Shown here one piece after another: positions 7,313 through 16,807 of a DNA stretch of 21,001 nucleotides. Source of the stretch: a virus. A program made the position numbers and the translations under genes. The notes beneath the pieces are model-generated. The model did no database searches, was not told the DNA's origin, and saw nothing but the letters and a program-made list of their open reading frames with translations. The first letter of the stretch is position 1, and the number at the start of each line of letters is the position of its first letter. The stretch lies in IMG/VR virus record IMGVR_UViG_3300020385_000076, positions 1 to 21,001 of that record; one strand, given 5' to 3'.

Positions 7313-10300
7313 TTAATTAATTATTCTATAATACCTACTAGATAATCTTGATTGATTTATATTTCCTTCAAAGTTTGAAGATCCAGCTAATTTATATGTT
7401 TCTTTAATGTTTATAGTAACGTTTGTTCCTTGTTCTTGTCTTTGTTCATTACTGCCCGTTGTTTGTAGTAGATTGTTTGTTACTATAACAGACGAACCAT
7501 TAAGAGAAAATGAATTATTAGGGTCCATTTCAAATTCAAATGTTTGGTATGAATTATTTAACATACTTTGACCCACACCTATTGTAGGTATTTCTCTTTT
7601 AAATTTGGTTCTTTCTAAATAATGGGGTTCAATTACTAAGCCCGTTTTTAAATTTGCTTTCATAGGAACCCACTGTTCTATTAGCTTAAATAATGTATGG
7701 TCAATGTATTGAATTGTTTTAATATAATCCCAATAATTGTATCTTCCTTTTACTTTTTTAAAATAAATGTCTTTTATAGTAGATAAATTTTCATATACAG
7801 GTGACGATTGAGCTGAGGGTAATGGTGACCCAATATAATCATCCAATCTGAATGAGCCTAATGTATATAGTATATCTTCATTTATTTCAGTTGTAGGGGA
7901 GAAAAATACTCCTAAATCTGGATAATCTAAAGGTTGACTATCTAATGTAGATGTTTCTGATTTTTGGGTTGTTTGTAACCAATTATCATCTACTATTCCT
8001 GTGTCTATTCTTACTTTTTCACTTGTCATTGAAATACCAACAGTGTCAGGGGTAGGTAAATGGTGGGTTTCTATTACTTCTTCCCACATTTGAGTAGTCA
8101 TACTACTTTCAACTTTTCCTAAATAATCTACATCTGGATTTGGATGGAAACTTCCGCTGTCTCTTTTATCATTACTTCCTAAAGGTAATCTTAAAACTAC
8201 ATTTGTGTAAGATGATGATGGTGTATTACCACTATACATAAAGGGTTCAAGAGCGTGTTTTTTAAGTGTCTCATGAGTAAGTAATTCACCAAAATGGTAT
8301 CTAACTTCTTGAAGTGAGCCTGAATAACGTAATCCATCTATACTATTATTTGCTATTCCTGAGGGTAAACCACCTATATAACAATGTGTAGCTCCTACTG
8401 ATTGTTTTATTATATTTGTATTAATACCATTATAAGGGGTAATTCCCCATGTATTTGTATGGGAAGCTTTTGAAAGTTCTTTATAATCTACTATATAAGA
8501 ATGTATATTTTTATTGTAATTTGATTGATATGCTCCAAATTTTAAGGATATAAAATCTCCTTTCTTTTTATTTACACCATCTACCCCTATAAATACATTC
8601 CAAAAATCACCATTAAATATAGGAAAGTATTCGGTTGATGTTGTTTGGGAATTATTATTTATACTAAATGTTATTCTACCATATTGACTAGCATCTCCTG
8701 ATGAGGATATATCATTACCTATGTATGGTTCTAATATTAAATGTTGATCATATTTAATCGGATATTTATATGAACCAGATAAAGACCATAAGTGGTAATT
8801 ATCGTTTGATCTATGGGGTTTAATTCTAAATTCAACTGTTTTTGCTTCTGAATTTAAATTTTTTGTTAAAGATGAAGACCAGTTAGTTTTTATAAAATAT
8901 CCTTCTGTACCTGAGTCACCATTAAAAGCTAATCCTGATTTTTCATAACTAAATGTTTGATATGTTGTTTTATCTGTGGTAGAACCTCCATACTCTTTGA
9001 CGTTAAGTATAGTAGATGGAACACCATAGCAACTCATGAGTGCTTTAAGACCACGTTCAGTACCTTTAGTTTTTAATAGATAAGGTGCATTATGGTATAA
9101 ACGTTTCCATATTTCTTTTGTGATATCTTCTTTGGGGATTGAACCCGCATTTGATGCAGTTACTAATGTTTGATTAGTAGGGGTGTCATAGAATATACTA
9201 CCTTCTGTACCTTCACCTAAAATATATTCAATTAAATTTGAATTCTCAAATTGATCAAAAGTTTCTAAACCTAAACTTTTTAAAGAAAAATAAACTAAAT
9301 CTTTAGATATACCTCTTGTATGATGAGAGTCTTTTGTTTCAGTAATATGTTTTATATGAGTCCATATTTGATCATAATGATGACCCATCATATTAACAAA
9401 TGTGGTATAAAATGAATTATCAGGATTTTCTAATATATGGTTAGGAATTAATCTTATTAAAGAATGTTCGTTTTGTCTGTCAAATAAATCTGCGTTTAAT
9501 AATTGTCCTCCATAATTAGGATAGCTGCTTCTTTCATCACCTAACCAAGTTTGAACTTGAGATGATGTAATAGAGTATAAAGTGTGAGGGGGTGAAATTG
9601 TAGATTTAGGCCAAGCTAAAGCTCCTGATTCATAATATAAAAATCTCTCATAACCATCTAATGCTTTAAGTAAATTTGTTTTTTTAGTTATAGTTGATTC
9701 TTTATCTTCTAAAACAAAAGTTGAAGCTGATGTAGGCCCTTCTATTAAATTTATTGTAGACAATCGAGTGTCGTATTGTTCTAATAGTTCAACCTTATAT
9801 TTAAAATTTTTAACACGTTCTAATGCACTACCAAAATGTACAAAATTTTCAAAATTATAAGTTGTTTCTTCAGGATTACCTTCAGCGTCACTTACAGGTG
9901 TTCTTATAAAATCATATTGAATTTCGGGAACCTCTCTATTTTCTAATTTATTTAGAAGATTTTGATAAGATGAAGTTAAACTATATTCTAAAACCTCATC
10001 ATAATTTTTATATCCTGAGGGTACACTATTATTTAATCTAACATCTATTTTAAAGTTAGGTCCTTTTAAAGGTATACTACCATCTATAAATTCAGGTAAA
10101 CCTAAATCTTGATCTATAATAATTTTATTAGTAATTTCTTCTACTATAGAAAAACTATCAAGTACAGAAACATTATTAGGTAAAGGTTCATTTAATTTTA
10201 TTAATAATTCATTGGTAGAAGGTATTTCATTAAATAATAAGTTAATACCAACAGCTGTTTTATCATTTCCAAAATTTAATATAAAATCTCTTAAAAATGG

Positions 10301-10720
10301 AGAATTACTAATTTCATTAATGTATTGTTGAGATGATTGTTTTAAATCTGTATTACTAATATTATTTGCTATGACCCTTAATTCTGTTCTTGTAGGTGAT
10401 ATAGCTTTAAGTGTAAATGTCTTTAAAGCTGTATTAAATATTTTTTTACGAAATATATTAAAACCTAATTTATATTTACCTGTTGTATAACCATTGTTAT
10501 TTAATAAAGAAACAGGATCAAAATTTAATTCATTAGGATTAGGTTGTGAATAATCTTGGAAGTCAGATATAGATGTTAAAATTTGATCATTTTGATTAAA
10601 GATATGGACTTCTATATGATCTTCAGGACGTCCAAATTTTCTATCAATAGTTTTAGAAACTACAGATTCTAAGGGTAGATCTATTCTTTGTTGTTGTCTT
10701 GTTTCTGCTCTAACTACCAT
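7313..10720 (-). CDS. Large baseplate/tail protein: P2 gpI-like region plus LamG-like domain
   Basis: At 1135 residues this is the largest gene and probably a wedge or peripheral baseplate component; T4 gp7 is similarly large, but I see no direct sequence proof of homology. Residues ~395-580 resemble the P2 gpI-type tail formation region: YDQIWTHIKHITETKD (449-464), EIWKRLYHNAPYLLKTKGT (536-554), GLKALMSCYGVPSTIL (557-572). The LLKTKGT..GL...YG pattern is the most telling part. Residues ~590-825 look like a LamG/concanavalin jelly roll (TVEFRIKPHR 628-637, WNVFIGVDG 707-715, CYIGGLPSG 780-788, YSGSLQEVRYHFGELL 799-814). Residues ~985-1042 hold a compact conserved-looking block ending IEPHYLERTKFKRE. 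The end is Asn/Gln/Ser-rich. The gene starts 3 bp after the 445-residue gene. The domain calls are by pattern and would need a profile search. Confidence 0.7.
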   Translation of the reverse strand: MVVRAETRQQQRIDLPLESVVSKTIDRKFGRPEDHIEVHIFNQNDQILTSISDFQDYSQPNPNELNFDPVSLLNNNGYTTGKYKLGFNIFRKKIFNTALKTFTLKAISPTRTELRVIANNISNTDLKQSSQQYINEISNSPFLRDFILNFGNDKTAVGINLLFNEIPSTNELLIKLNEPLPNNVSVLDSFSIVEEITNKIIIDQDLGLPEFIDGSIPLKGPNFKIDVRLNNSVPSGYKNYDEVLEYSLTSSYQNLLNKLENREVPEIQYDFIRTPVSDAEGNPEETTYNFENFVHFGSALERVKNFKYKVELLEQYDTRLSTINLIEGPTSASTFVLEDKESTITKKTNLLKALDGYERFLYYESGALAWPKSTISPPHTLYSITSSQVQTWLGDERSSYPNYGGQLLNADLFDRQNEHSLIRLIPNHILENPDNSFYTTFVNMMGHHYDQIWTHIKHITETKDSHHTRGISKDLVYFSLKSLGLETFDQFENSNLIEYILGEGTEGSIFYDTPTNQTLVTASNAGSIPKEDITKEIWKRLYHNAPYLLKTKGTERGLKALMSCYGVPSTILNVKEYGGSTTDKTTYQTFSYEKSGLAFNGDSGTEGYFIKTNWSSSLTKNLNSEAKTVEFRIKPHRSNDNYHLWSLSGSYKYPIKYDQHLILEPYIGNDISSSGDASQYGRITFSINNNSQTTSTEYFPIFNGDFWNVFIGVDGVNKKKGDFISLKFGAYQSNYNKNIHSYIVDYKELSKASHTNTWGITPYNGINTNIIKQSVGATHCYIGGLPSGIANNSIDGLRYSGSLQEVRYHFGELLTHETLKKHALEPFMYSGNTPSSSYTNVVLRLPLGSNDKRDSGSFHPNPDVDYLGKVESSMTTQMWEEVIETHHLPTPDTVGISMTSEKVRIDTGIVDDNWLQTTQKSETSTLDSQPLDYPDLGVFFSPTTEINEDILYTLGSFRLDDYIGSPLPSAQSSPVYENLSTIKDIYFKKVKGRYNYWDYIKTIQYIDHTLFKLIEQWVPMKANLKTGLVIEPHYLERTKFKREIPTIGVGQSMLNNSYQTFEFEMDPNNSFSLNGSSVIVTNNLLQTTGSNEQRQEQGTNVTINIKETYKLAGSSNFEGNINQSRLSSRYYRIIN

Positions 10721-10723
10721 ACT

Positions 10724-12061
10724 TTATGCATATATATATTTTCTAAATGTATATTGTCTATTACCTATTTTAAACTGTTGGTTTGAATCATCATTTTTAT
10801 GATAACTAAAATTTTGGAATCTATATGATTGAATTAATGCATACGTACTACCATATTGGTTTATTCCTTTTACCTCATACCTAACTTTAATTAATCCTTC
10901 ATCTAAAAGTTGATTAGCAGTTTTCCCATTATATTCTAAATTATTAAGATTTATTAAATAATCTTCTCCTTCTAAAACTCCTGGAAATAATTCTTTACCT
11001 TTGTCACCACTAGAAAATTTTCTTAATTCACTATCAAGAAGTGGATTAATTATTTGTGGATTTCCATTTTTATCTAATGATATCCCATCACCATTTGTTG
11101 TAGATTTTGGTAAAATTGATCCATCATTAAAATTAATATTAGGGAAATTTTCTCTTTTTTTCCATATTCGTGCTAATATAGCTAAAATTTGTCTTGATTT
11201 ATTTAATTTAGGTAATGCTATTTCATATAATTTTCTACCAACTTCTCTTTCTTCTTCTGTAAAACCATTTATGGAATCTTGATAATATTTCCAAGTTTGA
11301 GATTCAAGTGATCCCTCTCTAGAATATTCATTATTTATTTTATTTTTTAGCAAATTAATATATAATATTTCACTGCTCATAGATCCATCTTCTATAGGTT
11401 GAATTATATCATTTAATTCTTGTCTCCAATTATTTACTACAATTGAAGCTAAAATATTAGTTTGTTGTTCTAATTCTTCAGCTGCTGTTTGGCCCGTTAG
11501 GTCTCTTGATTCTAAAAGTGAACCTTCATCTATACTATCCAATATTACTTTAGGTACTACTTTTACTATATCTATATCAGAGGTGCCTGCTTTAAATCCT
11601 AATGAAGCTATTAGGGCTTTAAAAACAACACCCTTAGATCCCCCAGATACTAATCTTTTTTTCCCTTTATCCATATAATATACAGGTTCATCATCTGGAT
11701 TATTATTATTATTTACATCTGGAGCTATTAAAGTTCCATTAGAATAAAATGGATGTTCTTCTGTAGGAGTGGCTAATTCGTTTTCTAATTCAATGATTCT
11801 TTCTGTGAGAGTTGTAATTTGTTCATCTCTAGGATCAATGTAATTTTTAATGTAATCTGTACTTTGTTTTATAACTGAGGTGTGTGACTTTTCTCCTACT
11901 TTAGGAATATCATAAAATAATTCTTCATATATAGAAAAAAATCTATCAACATTTATAGGATCTTTTGATTTAAAAAATTCAGAAAAAGAACGATCTACTA
12001 AACCATCTGTTGATTTAGTACTATATATAATTTTTGTTAATTTTATATTTTCTTCCGCCAT
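10724..12061 (-). CDS. Unrecognised baseplate-region protein (445 aa)
   Basis: I do not recognise this 445-residue protein. The N-terminus contains FFSIYEELFYDIP (41-53) and a predicted coiled coil at ~76-98 (DEQITTLTERIIELENELA), followed by a short beta segment with PVYYMDKGKKRLVSGGSKG. The middle is helical and includes ILASIVVNNWRQELNDI and YEIALPKLNKSRQILAILAR. The end has aromatic strands (YALIQSYRFQNFSYHK, RQYTFRKYIY). There are no membrane segments. The first base of its ATG codon complement overlaps the stop of the DNRLRE-like gene by one base (TAATG), so translation is probably coupled. Because it lies between gp6 and the large gpI-like protein, a baseplate wedge or linker role is likely but unproven. 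Confidence 0.55.
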   Translation of the reverse strand: MAEENIKLTKIIYSTKSTDGLVDRSFSEFFKSKDPINVDRFFSIYEELFYDIPKVGEKSHTSVIKQSTDYIKNYIDPRDEQITTLTERIIELENELATPTEEHPFYSNGTLIAPDVNNNNNPDDEPVYYMDKGKKRLVSGGSKGVVFKALIASLGFKAGTSDIDIVKVVPKVILDSIDEGSLLESRDLTGQTAAEELEQQTNILASIVVNNWRQELNDIIQPIEDGSMSSEILYINLLKNKINNEYSREGSLESQTWKYYQDSINGFTEEEREVGRKLYEIALPKLNKSRQILAILARIWKKRENFPNINFNDGSILPKSTTNGDGISLDKNGNPQIINPLLDSELRKFSSGDKGKELFPGVLEGEDYLINLNNLEYNGKTANQLLDEGLIKVRYEVKGINQYGSTYALIQSYRFQNFSYHKNDDSNQQFKIGNRQYTFRKYIYA

Positions 12062-13194
12062 TATCTAACTACTTTAAAATGGTAATTATCATCATAAATT
12101 TGAGTACCATCATTATTTATATGTTTAAATAATATACGGTAGTATCTTTCTGGTTGTAAACCATTCATATATAGATTAAAATACATTCCATCATTATTTG
12201 CACTTAATTTAGTGTTATAATTATCAAATGGGATTACTACTTCTTCTGTGTGAGCATCTCTGATACTATAATATGATGATGTTGTAAAATATCCAGAATT
12301 TAAATAATTAGATGATGAAGTAAATTGACGTGTGGGGTATTTGTCTCTTACATGTAGTTTAATTTTAGCTACATCATTTTTATTATATTCTCTTTTATTA
12401 TTATATAAAGATACACTTAAATCACCTTCTAATTTAGCAGATGATTGTTTTTCATGTATACTATCATCCCATTTAAAAGTTAATTTTGGTGGATAAATTG
12501 TATGTGTATCAACTGAAAAATATTGTAAAGTACCATTACTGCTTGATACATTTTCCTCAATAGTGTCAGAATTTTTTAATATAAATCCATAATTAGGAAT
12601 ACCTGTGGGGTATGTTTGGGATGCATTTATACTTGCACTAAATTTTTGTACTATATTAGTAACATCTACATTTAAGTCTAATGAATCCGCATTTGAGAAT
12701 GTTTGGGTTCCTTTGAATAAACTACCTGTGTACCATTCTCCCCCTCCTTTTGTAATAGAAACTGTAGTACTTATAGATCCTGTAGATCCTACTCCAAAAC
12801 TTGAAGTTAGCCATTTAGTTTTAGAAGAATCATTATCTTTATATAACCAAGATGATCCATTTGATGATATAGGTAGATTTGAATATTTACCTGTTCCTTC
12901 ATTCCATGATGATGATAAAGGGAATACTTCTACTGACTGTTCAGCTGATAGATTTTTATGTTCTGCTGAAAATAATTCTAAACTAGAGGTAAAATTATTA
13001 GATTTAGCAATAGCTAATTGAATGTCAGAATTAGAAAATTGTAATAAAATTCTTGATGGGTAATACAAATTATTTGTAGATCCTTTTTCTTTAACAAGTT
13101 CAAGAATTTCATCATTACCTGTATTTAGATCAGATCTATTATGATGACTATATATAGTTGTGTCTTTTTCTGGAAATATCGAGTAATATGCCAT
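12061..13194 (-). CDS. DNRLRE-like structural protein in baseplate cluster
   Basis: This 377-residue protein resembles DNRLRE-type surface domains. It begins with AYYSIFPEKDTTIYSHHNRS, where D-T-T-I-Y is the typical opening strand, followed by an Asn/Gly-rich loop (LNTGND) and PSRILLQFSNSDIQ at about 46-59, the usual inward strand. Later come VDVTNIVQKFS and NYGFILKNS, which match the characteristic D-V-T and G-hydrophobic-L-K strands near the end of that domain. The C-terminal ~120 residues form further strands, ending YHFKVVR. There is no signal peptide, as expected for a phage virion part. It is adjacent to gp6 (1-bp gap) and overlaps the downstream gene, so a baseplate wedge or peripheral attachment role is inferred. 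The domain name is assigned by eye. Confidence 0.6.
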   Translation of the reverse strand: MAYYSIFPEKDTTIYSHHNRSDLNTGNDEILELVKEKGSTNNLYYPSRILLQFSNSDIQLAIAKSNNFTSSLELFSAEHKNLSAEQSVEVFPLSSSWNEGTGKYSNLPISSNGSSWLYKDNDSSKTKWLTSSFGVGSTGSISTTVSITKGGGEWYTGSLFKGTQTFSNADSLDLNVDVTNIVQKFSASINASQTYPTGIPNYGFILKNSDTIEENVSSSNGTLQYFSVDTHTIYPPKLTFKWDDSIHEKQSSAKLEGDLSVSLYNNKREYNKNDVAKIKLHVRDKYPTRQFTSSSNYLNSGYFTTSSYYSIRDAHTEEVVIPFDNYNTKLSANNDGMYFNLYMNGLQPERYYRILFKHINNDGTQIYDDNYHFKVVR

Positions 13195-13195
13195 T

Positions 13196-15106
13196 TTAAT
13201 ATGTTGTTACGCGTCCGTTAATATCTTGGTTTGGGTATTTTAATTCAAATATACTAGGATCCATTGAGGGATAAATTACACCTTTTCTTGTAGCTCCTAC
13301 AAAATCGTATTTATATTGTGAGTATCCTAAAGAAAGGCCATTTTTATTTTCTAATGTTACTTTTTCAACCGTTTGTACACCAGTAATACCCGCTAATAAA
13401 TTAGATATCTCAGATATAATAATAGGTTGGTTAACTTGCCATTTATCTATCAAAAAATAATTTTTTAATTCAGATATACAATCTAATATAACGTTTTCAT
13501 TATTATAATTTTTAAATGCAGTAATTTCAAAATCTAATTTAAAGTTAATTATAAATGCATCTTTAATATTAATTGCGTCTGTTAGCATTCTATATTGTTC
13601 TAAATAAGTAGCTAAATTAGTTTTAGTAGCTTGATTTAAAGTAGATAAATGTTTATTTTGATTATATCCTAAAGTATATAAATTTAATGCTAGTGGATTA
13701 GGTATATTATTAGATTCTGTTGATAATATAGATGTTTGGTCATCTTGTGTTATATAGGCCTTAGCTATCCTACCAAATTTAGAAGGTAACGATAATGTTC
13801 TTATAATATAATCATCTTTTGTAACTGTTCTTTGTTGAGCCGAAAAATTAGCCATTGCATTTAATCTAATGTCTTCTATAGAATCTCCTGCTCCCCCTCC
13901 TGTAGCTGATTCTGGATTATTAGACGTAACAGATGATTTTATATAATTTAATAAATTATTATTTAAATTAGGTTTGTTAATGGAAATTAAAGTGTCAATT
14001 TCAGTAATTGTATTAGACTGAACATTAGATTCTAAACCACCCCCCACAATATAGGTTATAGTTAAAGTTGTATTGGCAGGTGCTTGACCATAAGTTTTTG
14101 TAAATAAGAAATTAGAAGGGTCATATGCTTTATCTAATGCTGATCTTCCATCATTTATCCCTAAACCTATATTATCTGGATTAGGAATAATTTCTTCATC
14201 TGCTTTGTCGCTTGTACCAGCACCAAATTGAATTTCTAATTGATTATTGGTTTTAAATCGAGATATGAAACGTCTTGTTGATTTTTTTAACTTTAAAAGA
14301 AAAGGTGTTTGATTATTATATTGTTTTAATACAGGATCATTTGCTCCTGTGTTTTCAATTTCTTCAAAAATTGTATCTTGTGCTAAATATGGAACTTCAG
14401 ACCAATTATTACCTTCACTATCTACTACTGATTCAATTGATATAATATTATTGTCAAATAATTCTAATGTTTTAAATTTTTCAGCAGATCCTATAGTAAA
14501 TGTTTGTGATTTAGTTTCACCCGAAATTGCTTTAGCTGATTTTTTTAATAGATAATATGCAGGATTATTATTACTATCATAAGAATATACAGAAATATTA
14601 GTAGGATCTAAACCAGTTCCGTCATTTGAAGAGGATACATTAAAATTAACTTGATTACTTAAATAAAATTTGGGACCCTCGGTTGAATTAAAAACTGAAT
14701 TGGGTGAAATTTTTAAAGTATAATCAAAATCAGGTATATAATTATTAGGACCTATTTCTTTTGAGGGGACTAACTGAAATATCTCTAAATTAACATTAGA
14801 AGCGGCTGTTACTCGGGGTTTGTAACCCATAGCATATGCCATATTATATAAATTTTCTTTTTCTTGAGCTAAAGTTAAAAATGTTTCACGTAATTGAGTA
14901 TCAGTATAAAATGATAAAACATCACCAACATAAGCAGCCATTTCAAGAAACATCATTCCTGGGTTACCTTCGCTAAAATCATTAAAATTATCAGGGAAAT
15001 ATACTTCCGCAAATTCCATTAATTGATTTTTATAAGAATTAAAATCCTTATTAAGGTATTTTACATCTTTATCTTGTGTTTTATTTGATACTTTACTATA
15101 GGCCAT
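13196..15106 (-). CDS. 6: Baseplate wedge protein gp6 (baseplate J-like)
   Basis: This 636-residue protein matches the T4 gp6 / P2 gpJ family that forms the inner wedge ring of the baseplate and drives the sheath-contraction signal. The N-terminal signature is clear: FNDFSEGNPGMMFLEMAAYV at 41-60, DVLSFYTDTQLRETFL at 62-77, then LYNMAYAMGYKPR at 86-98. The second conserved block is at 411-433 (EDIRLNAMANFSAQQRTVTK then DDY), the usual R-x-V-T-x-D-D-Y turn of the family. A C-terminal region includes ILDCISELKNYF and the LLAGITGVQTVEKV segment. The length agrees with T4 gp6 (about 660). It follows gp25 after a 12-bp gap, and gp25 and gp6 partner in the wedge, which supports both assignments. 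The symbol is by T4 analogy. Confidence 0.92.
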   Translation of the reverse strand: MAYSKVSNKTQDKDVKYLNKDFNSYKNQLMEFAEVYFPDNFNDFSEGNPGMMFLEMAAYVGDVLSFYTDTQLRETFLTLAQEKENLYNMAYAMGYKPRVTAASNVNLEIFQLVPSKEIGPNNYIPDFDYTLKISPNSVFNSTEGPKFYLSNQVNFNVSSSNDGTGLDPTNISVYSYDSNNNPAYYLLKKSAKAISGETKSQTFTIGSAEKFKTLELFDNNIISIESVVDSEGNNWSEVPYLAQDTIFEEIENTGANDPVLKQYNNQTPFLLKLKKSTRRFISRFKTNNQLEIQFGAGTSDKADEEIIPNPDNIGLGINDGRSALDKAYDPSNFLFTKTYGQAPANTTLTITYIVGGGLESNVQSNTITEIDTLISINKPNLNNNLLNYIKSSVTSNNPESATGGGAGDSIEDIRLNAMANFSAQQRTVTKDDYIIRTLSLPSKFGRIAKAYITQDDQTSILSTESNNIPNPLALNLYTLGYNQNKHLSTLNQATKTNLATYLEQYRMLTDAINIKDAFIINFKLDFEITAFKNYNNENVILDCISELKNYFLIDKWQVNQPIIISEISNLLAGITGVQTVEKVTLENKNGLSLGYSQYKYDFVGATRKGVIYPSMDPSIFELKYPNQDINGRVTTY

Positions 15107-15118
15107 TTTTATATATTA

Positions 15119-15553
15119 TTAACCATTTCCACGAGGGAAGTATGATGAGTTAAAGTTTAATTGAATGGCATCTGATGATCCATCTAAATTAAAACTATAT
15201 GATATTACTATAAATAACTTATATTCATCTTCTATAGAATTTACATCTACACTCGATAAAGATATTGTAGGTATGTAAAATTCTATTTGAGTGTTGATTT
15301 TTTCTTTTAAAATTTCTACATCTAAATTAGGTTCAAATAATAGATTTTTTAATCCTACACCAAAATTTGGTTCATTTACACGTTCACCAGGTTCAGTTAA
15401 TAATAAATTAATTAAATTACTTTTAACTTGTTCTTTAAGTGTTTGTGTGCCTTTAAACATATTAACGTTATCTAGAGGAAAGGCAACCCCAATAGTGACA
15501 TTTTTATTAATGTCTAATGGACTTATTCTTCTATTTCCGTTAACATATGCCAT
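15119..15553 (-). CDS. 25: Baseplate wedge protein gp25
   Basis: At 144 residues this matches the gp25/GPW family of small baseplate wedge proteins, which form the core wedge with gp6 and help nucleate sheath assembly. The family core is visible at 50-74: LLLTEPGERVNEPNFGVGL followed by NLLFE. The EPGER...FG.GL pattern, with the conserved glutamate-proline pair, is the hallmark. A short N-terminal arm (SPLDINKNVTIGVAFPLD) precedes it, and a C-terminal pair of strands (YKLFIVISYSF) follows. T4 gp25 has 132 residues, so this is full length. The ATG overlaps the stop of the upstream 129-residue gene by one base (TAATG), a coupled arrangement, and gp6 follows 12 bp downstream. I see no lysozyme activity features. 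Confidence 0.93.
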   Translation of the reverse strand: MAYVNGNRRISPLDINKNVTIGVAFPLDNVNMFKGTQTLKEQVKSNLINLLLTEPGERVNEPNFGVGLKNLLFEPNLDVEILKEKINTQIEFYIPTISLSSVDVNSIEDEYKLFIVISYSFNLDGSSDAIQLNFNSSYFPRGNG

Positions 15554-15942
15554 TATGGTCTACTATTTTTCTTTTTATCTATAGCCCTCATTAATTCGCG
15601 GTAATCTTTATTTACTACATTAGCTACTGCCGTAGGCATTGGGGCTTCTGGAGTTAATGTTGATTCAAGATTTGTATTTCCTTGAGCAGTTTCGTTAAGT
15701 AAATCATTTAGGGCTCCATTAGATGTAAAACTTTGAGCTATAGGTTTACCCATAATTTTCTCTTTTAAAGAAGTTTGTACATTTTGGGGTATAGGAGTAC
15801 GTTGTACTTGATGTTCTACAATTGTAGGTTTTAATTCATCACGTAAGTCTTCCTTAAGTGTTTTAATTTCACGTCGAAGAGCATAGTCAATTTCTTCTCT
15901 TACGACTTTTCTGATTAATTTTTCGAAAACTGTTGCTTTCAT
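15553..15942 (-). CDS. Small helical protein of unknown function
   Basis: The 129-residue product is unrecognised. Residues 1-39 form one long charged helix (MKATVFEKLIRKVVREEIDY, then LRREIKTLKEDLRDELK), probably a coiled coil. The middle (about 45-95) is Pro/Thr/Gln-rich and likely disordered. The end has a second charged helix, KDYRELMRAIDKKKNSRP. This plan would fit a small adaptor, chaperone or minor virion protein, but no family can be named. Its stop overlaps the gp25 start by one base, so the two are probably translated together. The 33-bp gap before it contains a variant of the 16-bp putative promoter element, which would place it at the head of a gp25-gp6 transcript. Confidence 0.55.
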   Translation of the reverse strand: MKATVFEKLIRKVVREEIDYALRREIKTLKEDLRDELKPTIVEHQVQRTPIPQNVQTSLKEKIMGKPIAQSFTSNGALNDLLNETAQGNTNLESTLTPEAPMPTAVANVVNKDYRELMRAIDKKKNSRP

Positions 15943-15952
15943 ATTAAATAAT

Positions 15953-15969
15953 GTTTGTTAATAAATATA
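15953..15969 (-). promoter_or_regulatory. Variant of putative late promoter element
   Basis: On the minus strand this reads TATATTTATTAACAAAC. It matches the 16-mer of 5791-5806 and 19362-19377 except for one inserted T and the last base. It ends 10 bp before the ATG of the 129-residue gene and lies in one of the few gaps of more than 30 bp. Position and similarity support a regulatory role; the indel makes this copy less certain. Confidence 0.4.
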
Positions 15970-15975
15970 ATTAAA

Positions 15976-16806
15976 TTAAGCAATTCGATAACGAATTACT
16001 TGGAAATTTGCATTTCGTATTCTTTCTATTGTTTTTGGTAATAAATCATCTTCTATAAGAGTAATATCAGCTTCATCAGGTGCGTCATTTATAGCATCAG
16101 CATAATCTTCATCTTCCATAGAATCTCCTTCCACATCACACATTAGAATATATTTTAAATAATATGATTCAATTAAACCTATTATTGTTGAAATAAGTGA
16201 TTTTATAAAAGTTATAGTTCCTATAGCTAATTGTATTATTCCTATTGGAATTGATGCCGCAATTGATATTTTTTCAATTTTTTTTGTAAAAACTTTAGTT
16301 GAATTTTTTATTTCTTCTATTTTAGATTTTGATTTAGCTTTTAACTCTGCAAGTTTAACTGTAATATCTCCATCTGCTAAAGGTCCTTTTAATACAAGTA
16401 TAGCTATTTGTGCAGAAATTATTACTGTCTGTAAGGTGCTTACTAAAGTTTTTAAGACTAATATAATTGATTCAATGATAACAAGATATCCTGCTATTTT
16501 TGCTAATTGTTCTTGTAGTTTTTTAAGTTTTTCATTTGATTGATCAAGTATAAATTGTAATTTAACAGATTTAGATTTTAATTTATTATATATAGAATCA
16601 ATACGATTTCTTACTTCTATACTACAAATTAATTCAGGACCTTTGGATGATATTTCATCTATCATCATTTGTTTAACTGATTCTTTAGTAGGTATTTTTT
16701 GTTTAACTTCAGCTATTTTTTTATTAGCTTCTGCTTTTATTTTAGGACCCATAGCATCTAAAATTTGTTGACTTTGTTGGATTAATGTTACTATGACTCT
16801 TGACAT
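15976..16806 (-). CDS. Hydrophobic helical protein within baseplate cluster
   Basis: This 276-residue protein is unrecognised. Charged helices at ~22-103 (such as KIKAEANKKIAEVKQKI and EKLKKLQEQLAKI) lead into a hydrophobic stretch at 106-139 (YLVIIESIILVLKTLV, then TVIISAQIAILVL). A short charged linker at 155-178 precedes a second hydrophobic stretch at 180-222 (ISIAASIPIGIIQLAIGTIT, then ISTIIGLIESYYLKYILM). An acidic segment (MEDEDYADAINDAPDEAD) and a short tail follow. The pattern suggests four membrane-crossing or amphipathic helices. It lies directly after the hub and spike genes (1-bp gap) and before the wedge genes. An ejected pore-forming or tape-measure-tip protein that helps DNA cross the inner membrane would suit the location, but holin or a hydrophobic structural core are alternatives. 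No function is shown. Confidence 0.6.
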   Translation of the reverse strand: MSRVIVTLIQQSQQILDAMGPKIKAEANKKIAEVKQKIPTKESVKQMMIDEISSKGPELICSIEVRNRIDSIYNKLKSKSVKLQFILDQSNEKLKKLQEQLAKIAGYLVIIESIILVLKTLVSTLQTVIISAQIAILVLKGPLADGDITVKLAELKAKSKSKIEEIKNSTKVFTKKIEKISIAASIPIGIIQLAIGTITFIKSLISTIIGLIESYYLKYILMCDVEGDSMEDEDYADAINDAPDEADITLIEDDLLPKTIERIRNANFQVIRYRIA

Positions 16807-16807
16807 G

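Noticed and set aside
12605-13021. Plus-strand ORF of 138 codons
   Set aside because: Lies wholly antisense to the DNRLRE-like gene, shows no recognisable domain and all supported genes are on the other strand.
15976-16806. Holin assignment for the hydrophobic protein
   Set aside because: Too long, with extended charged helices, and placed in the hub-wedge cluster rather than beside a lysis gene; left as unknown.
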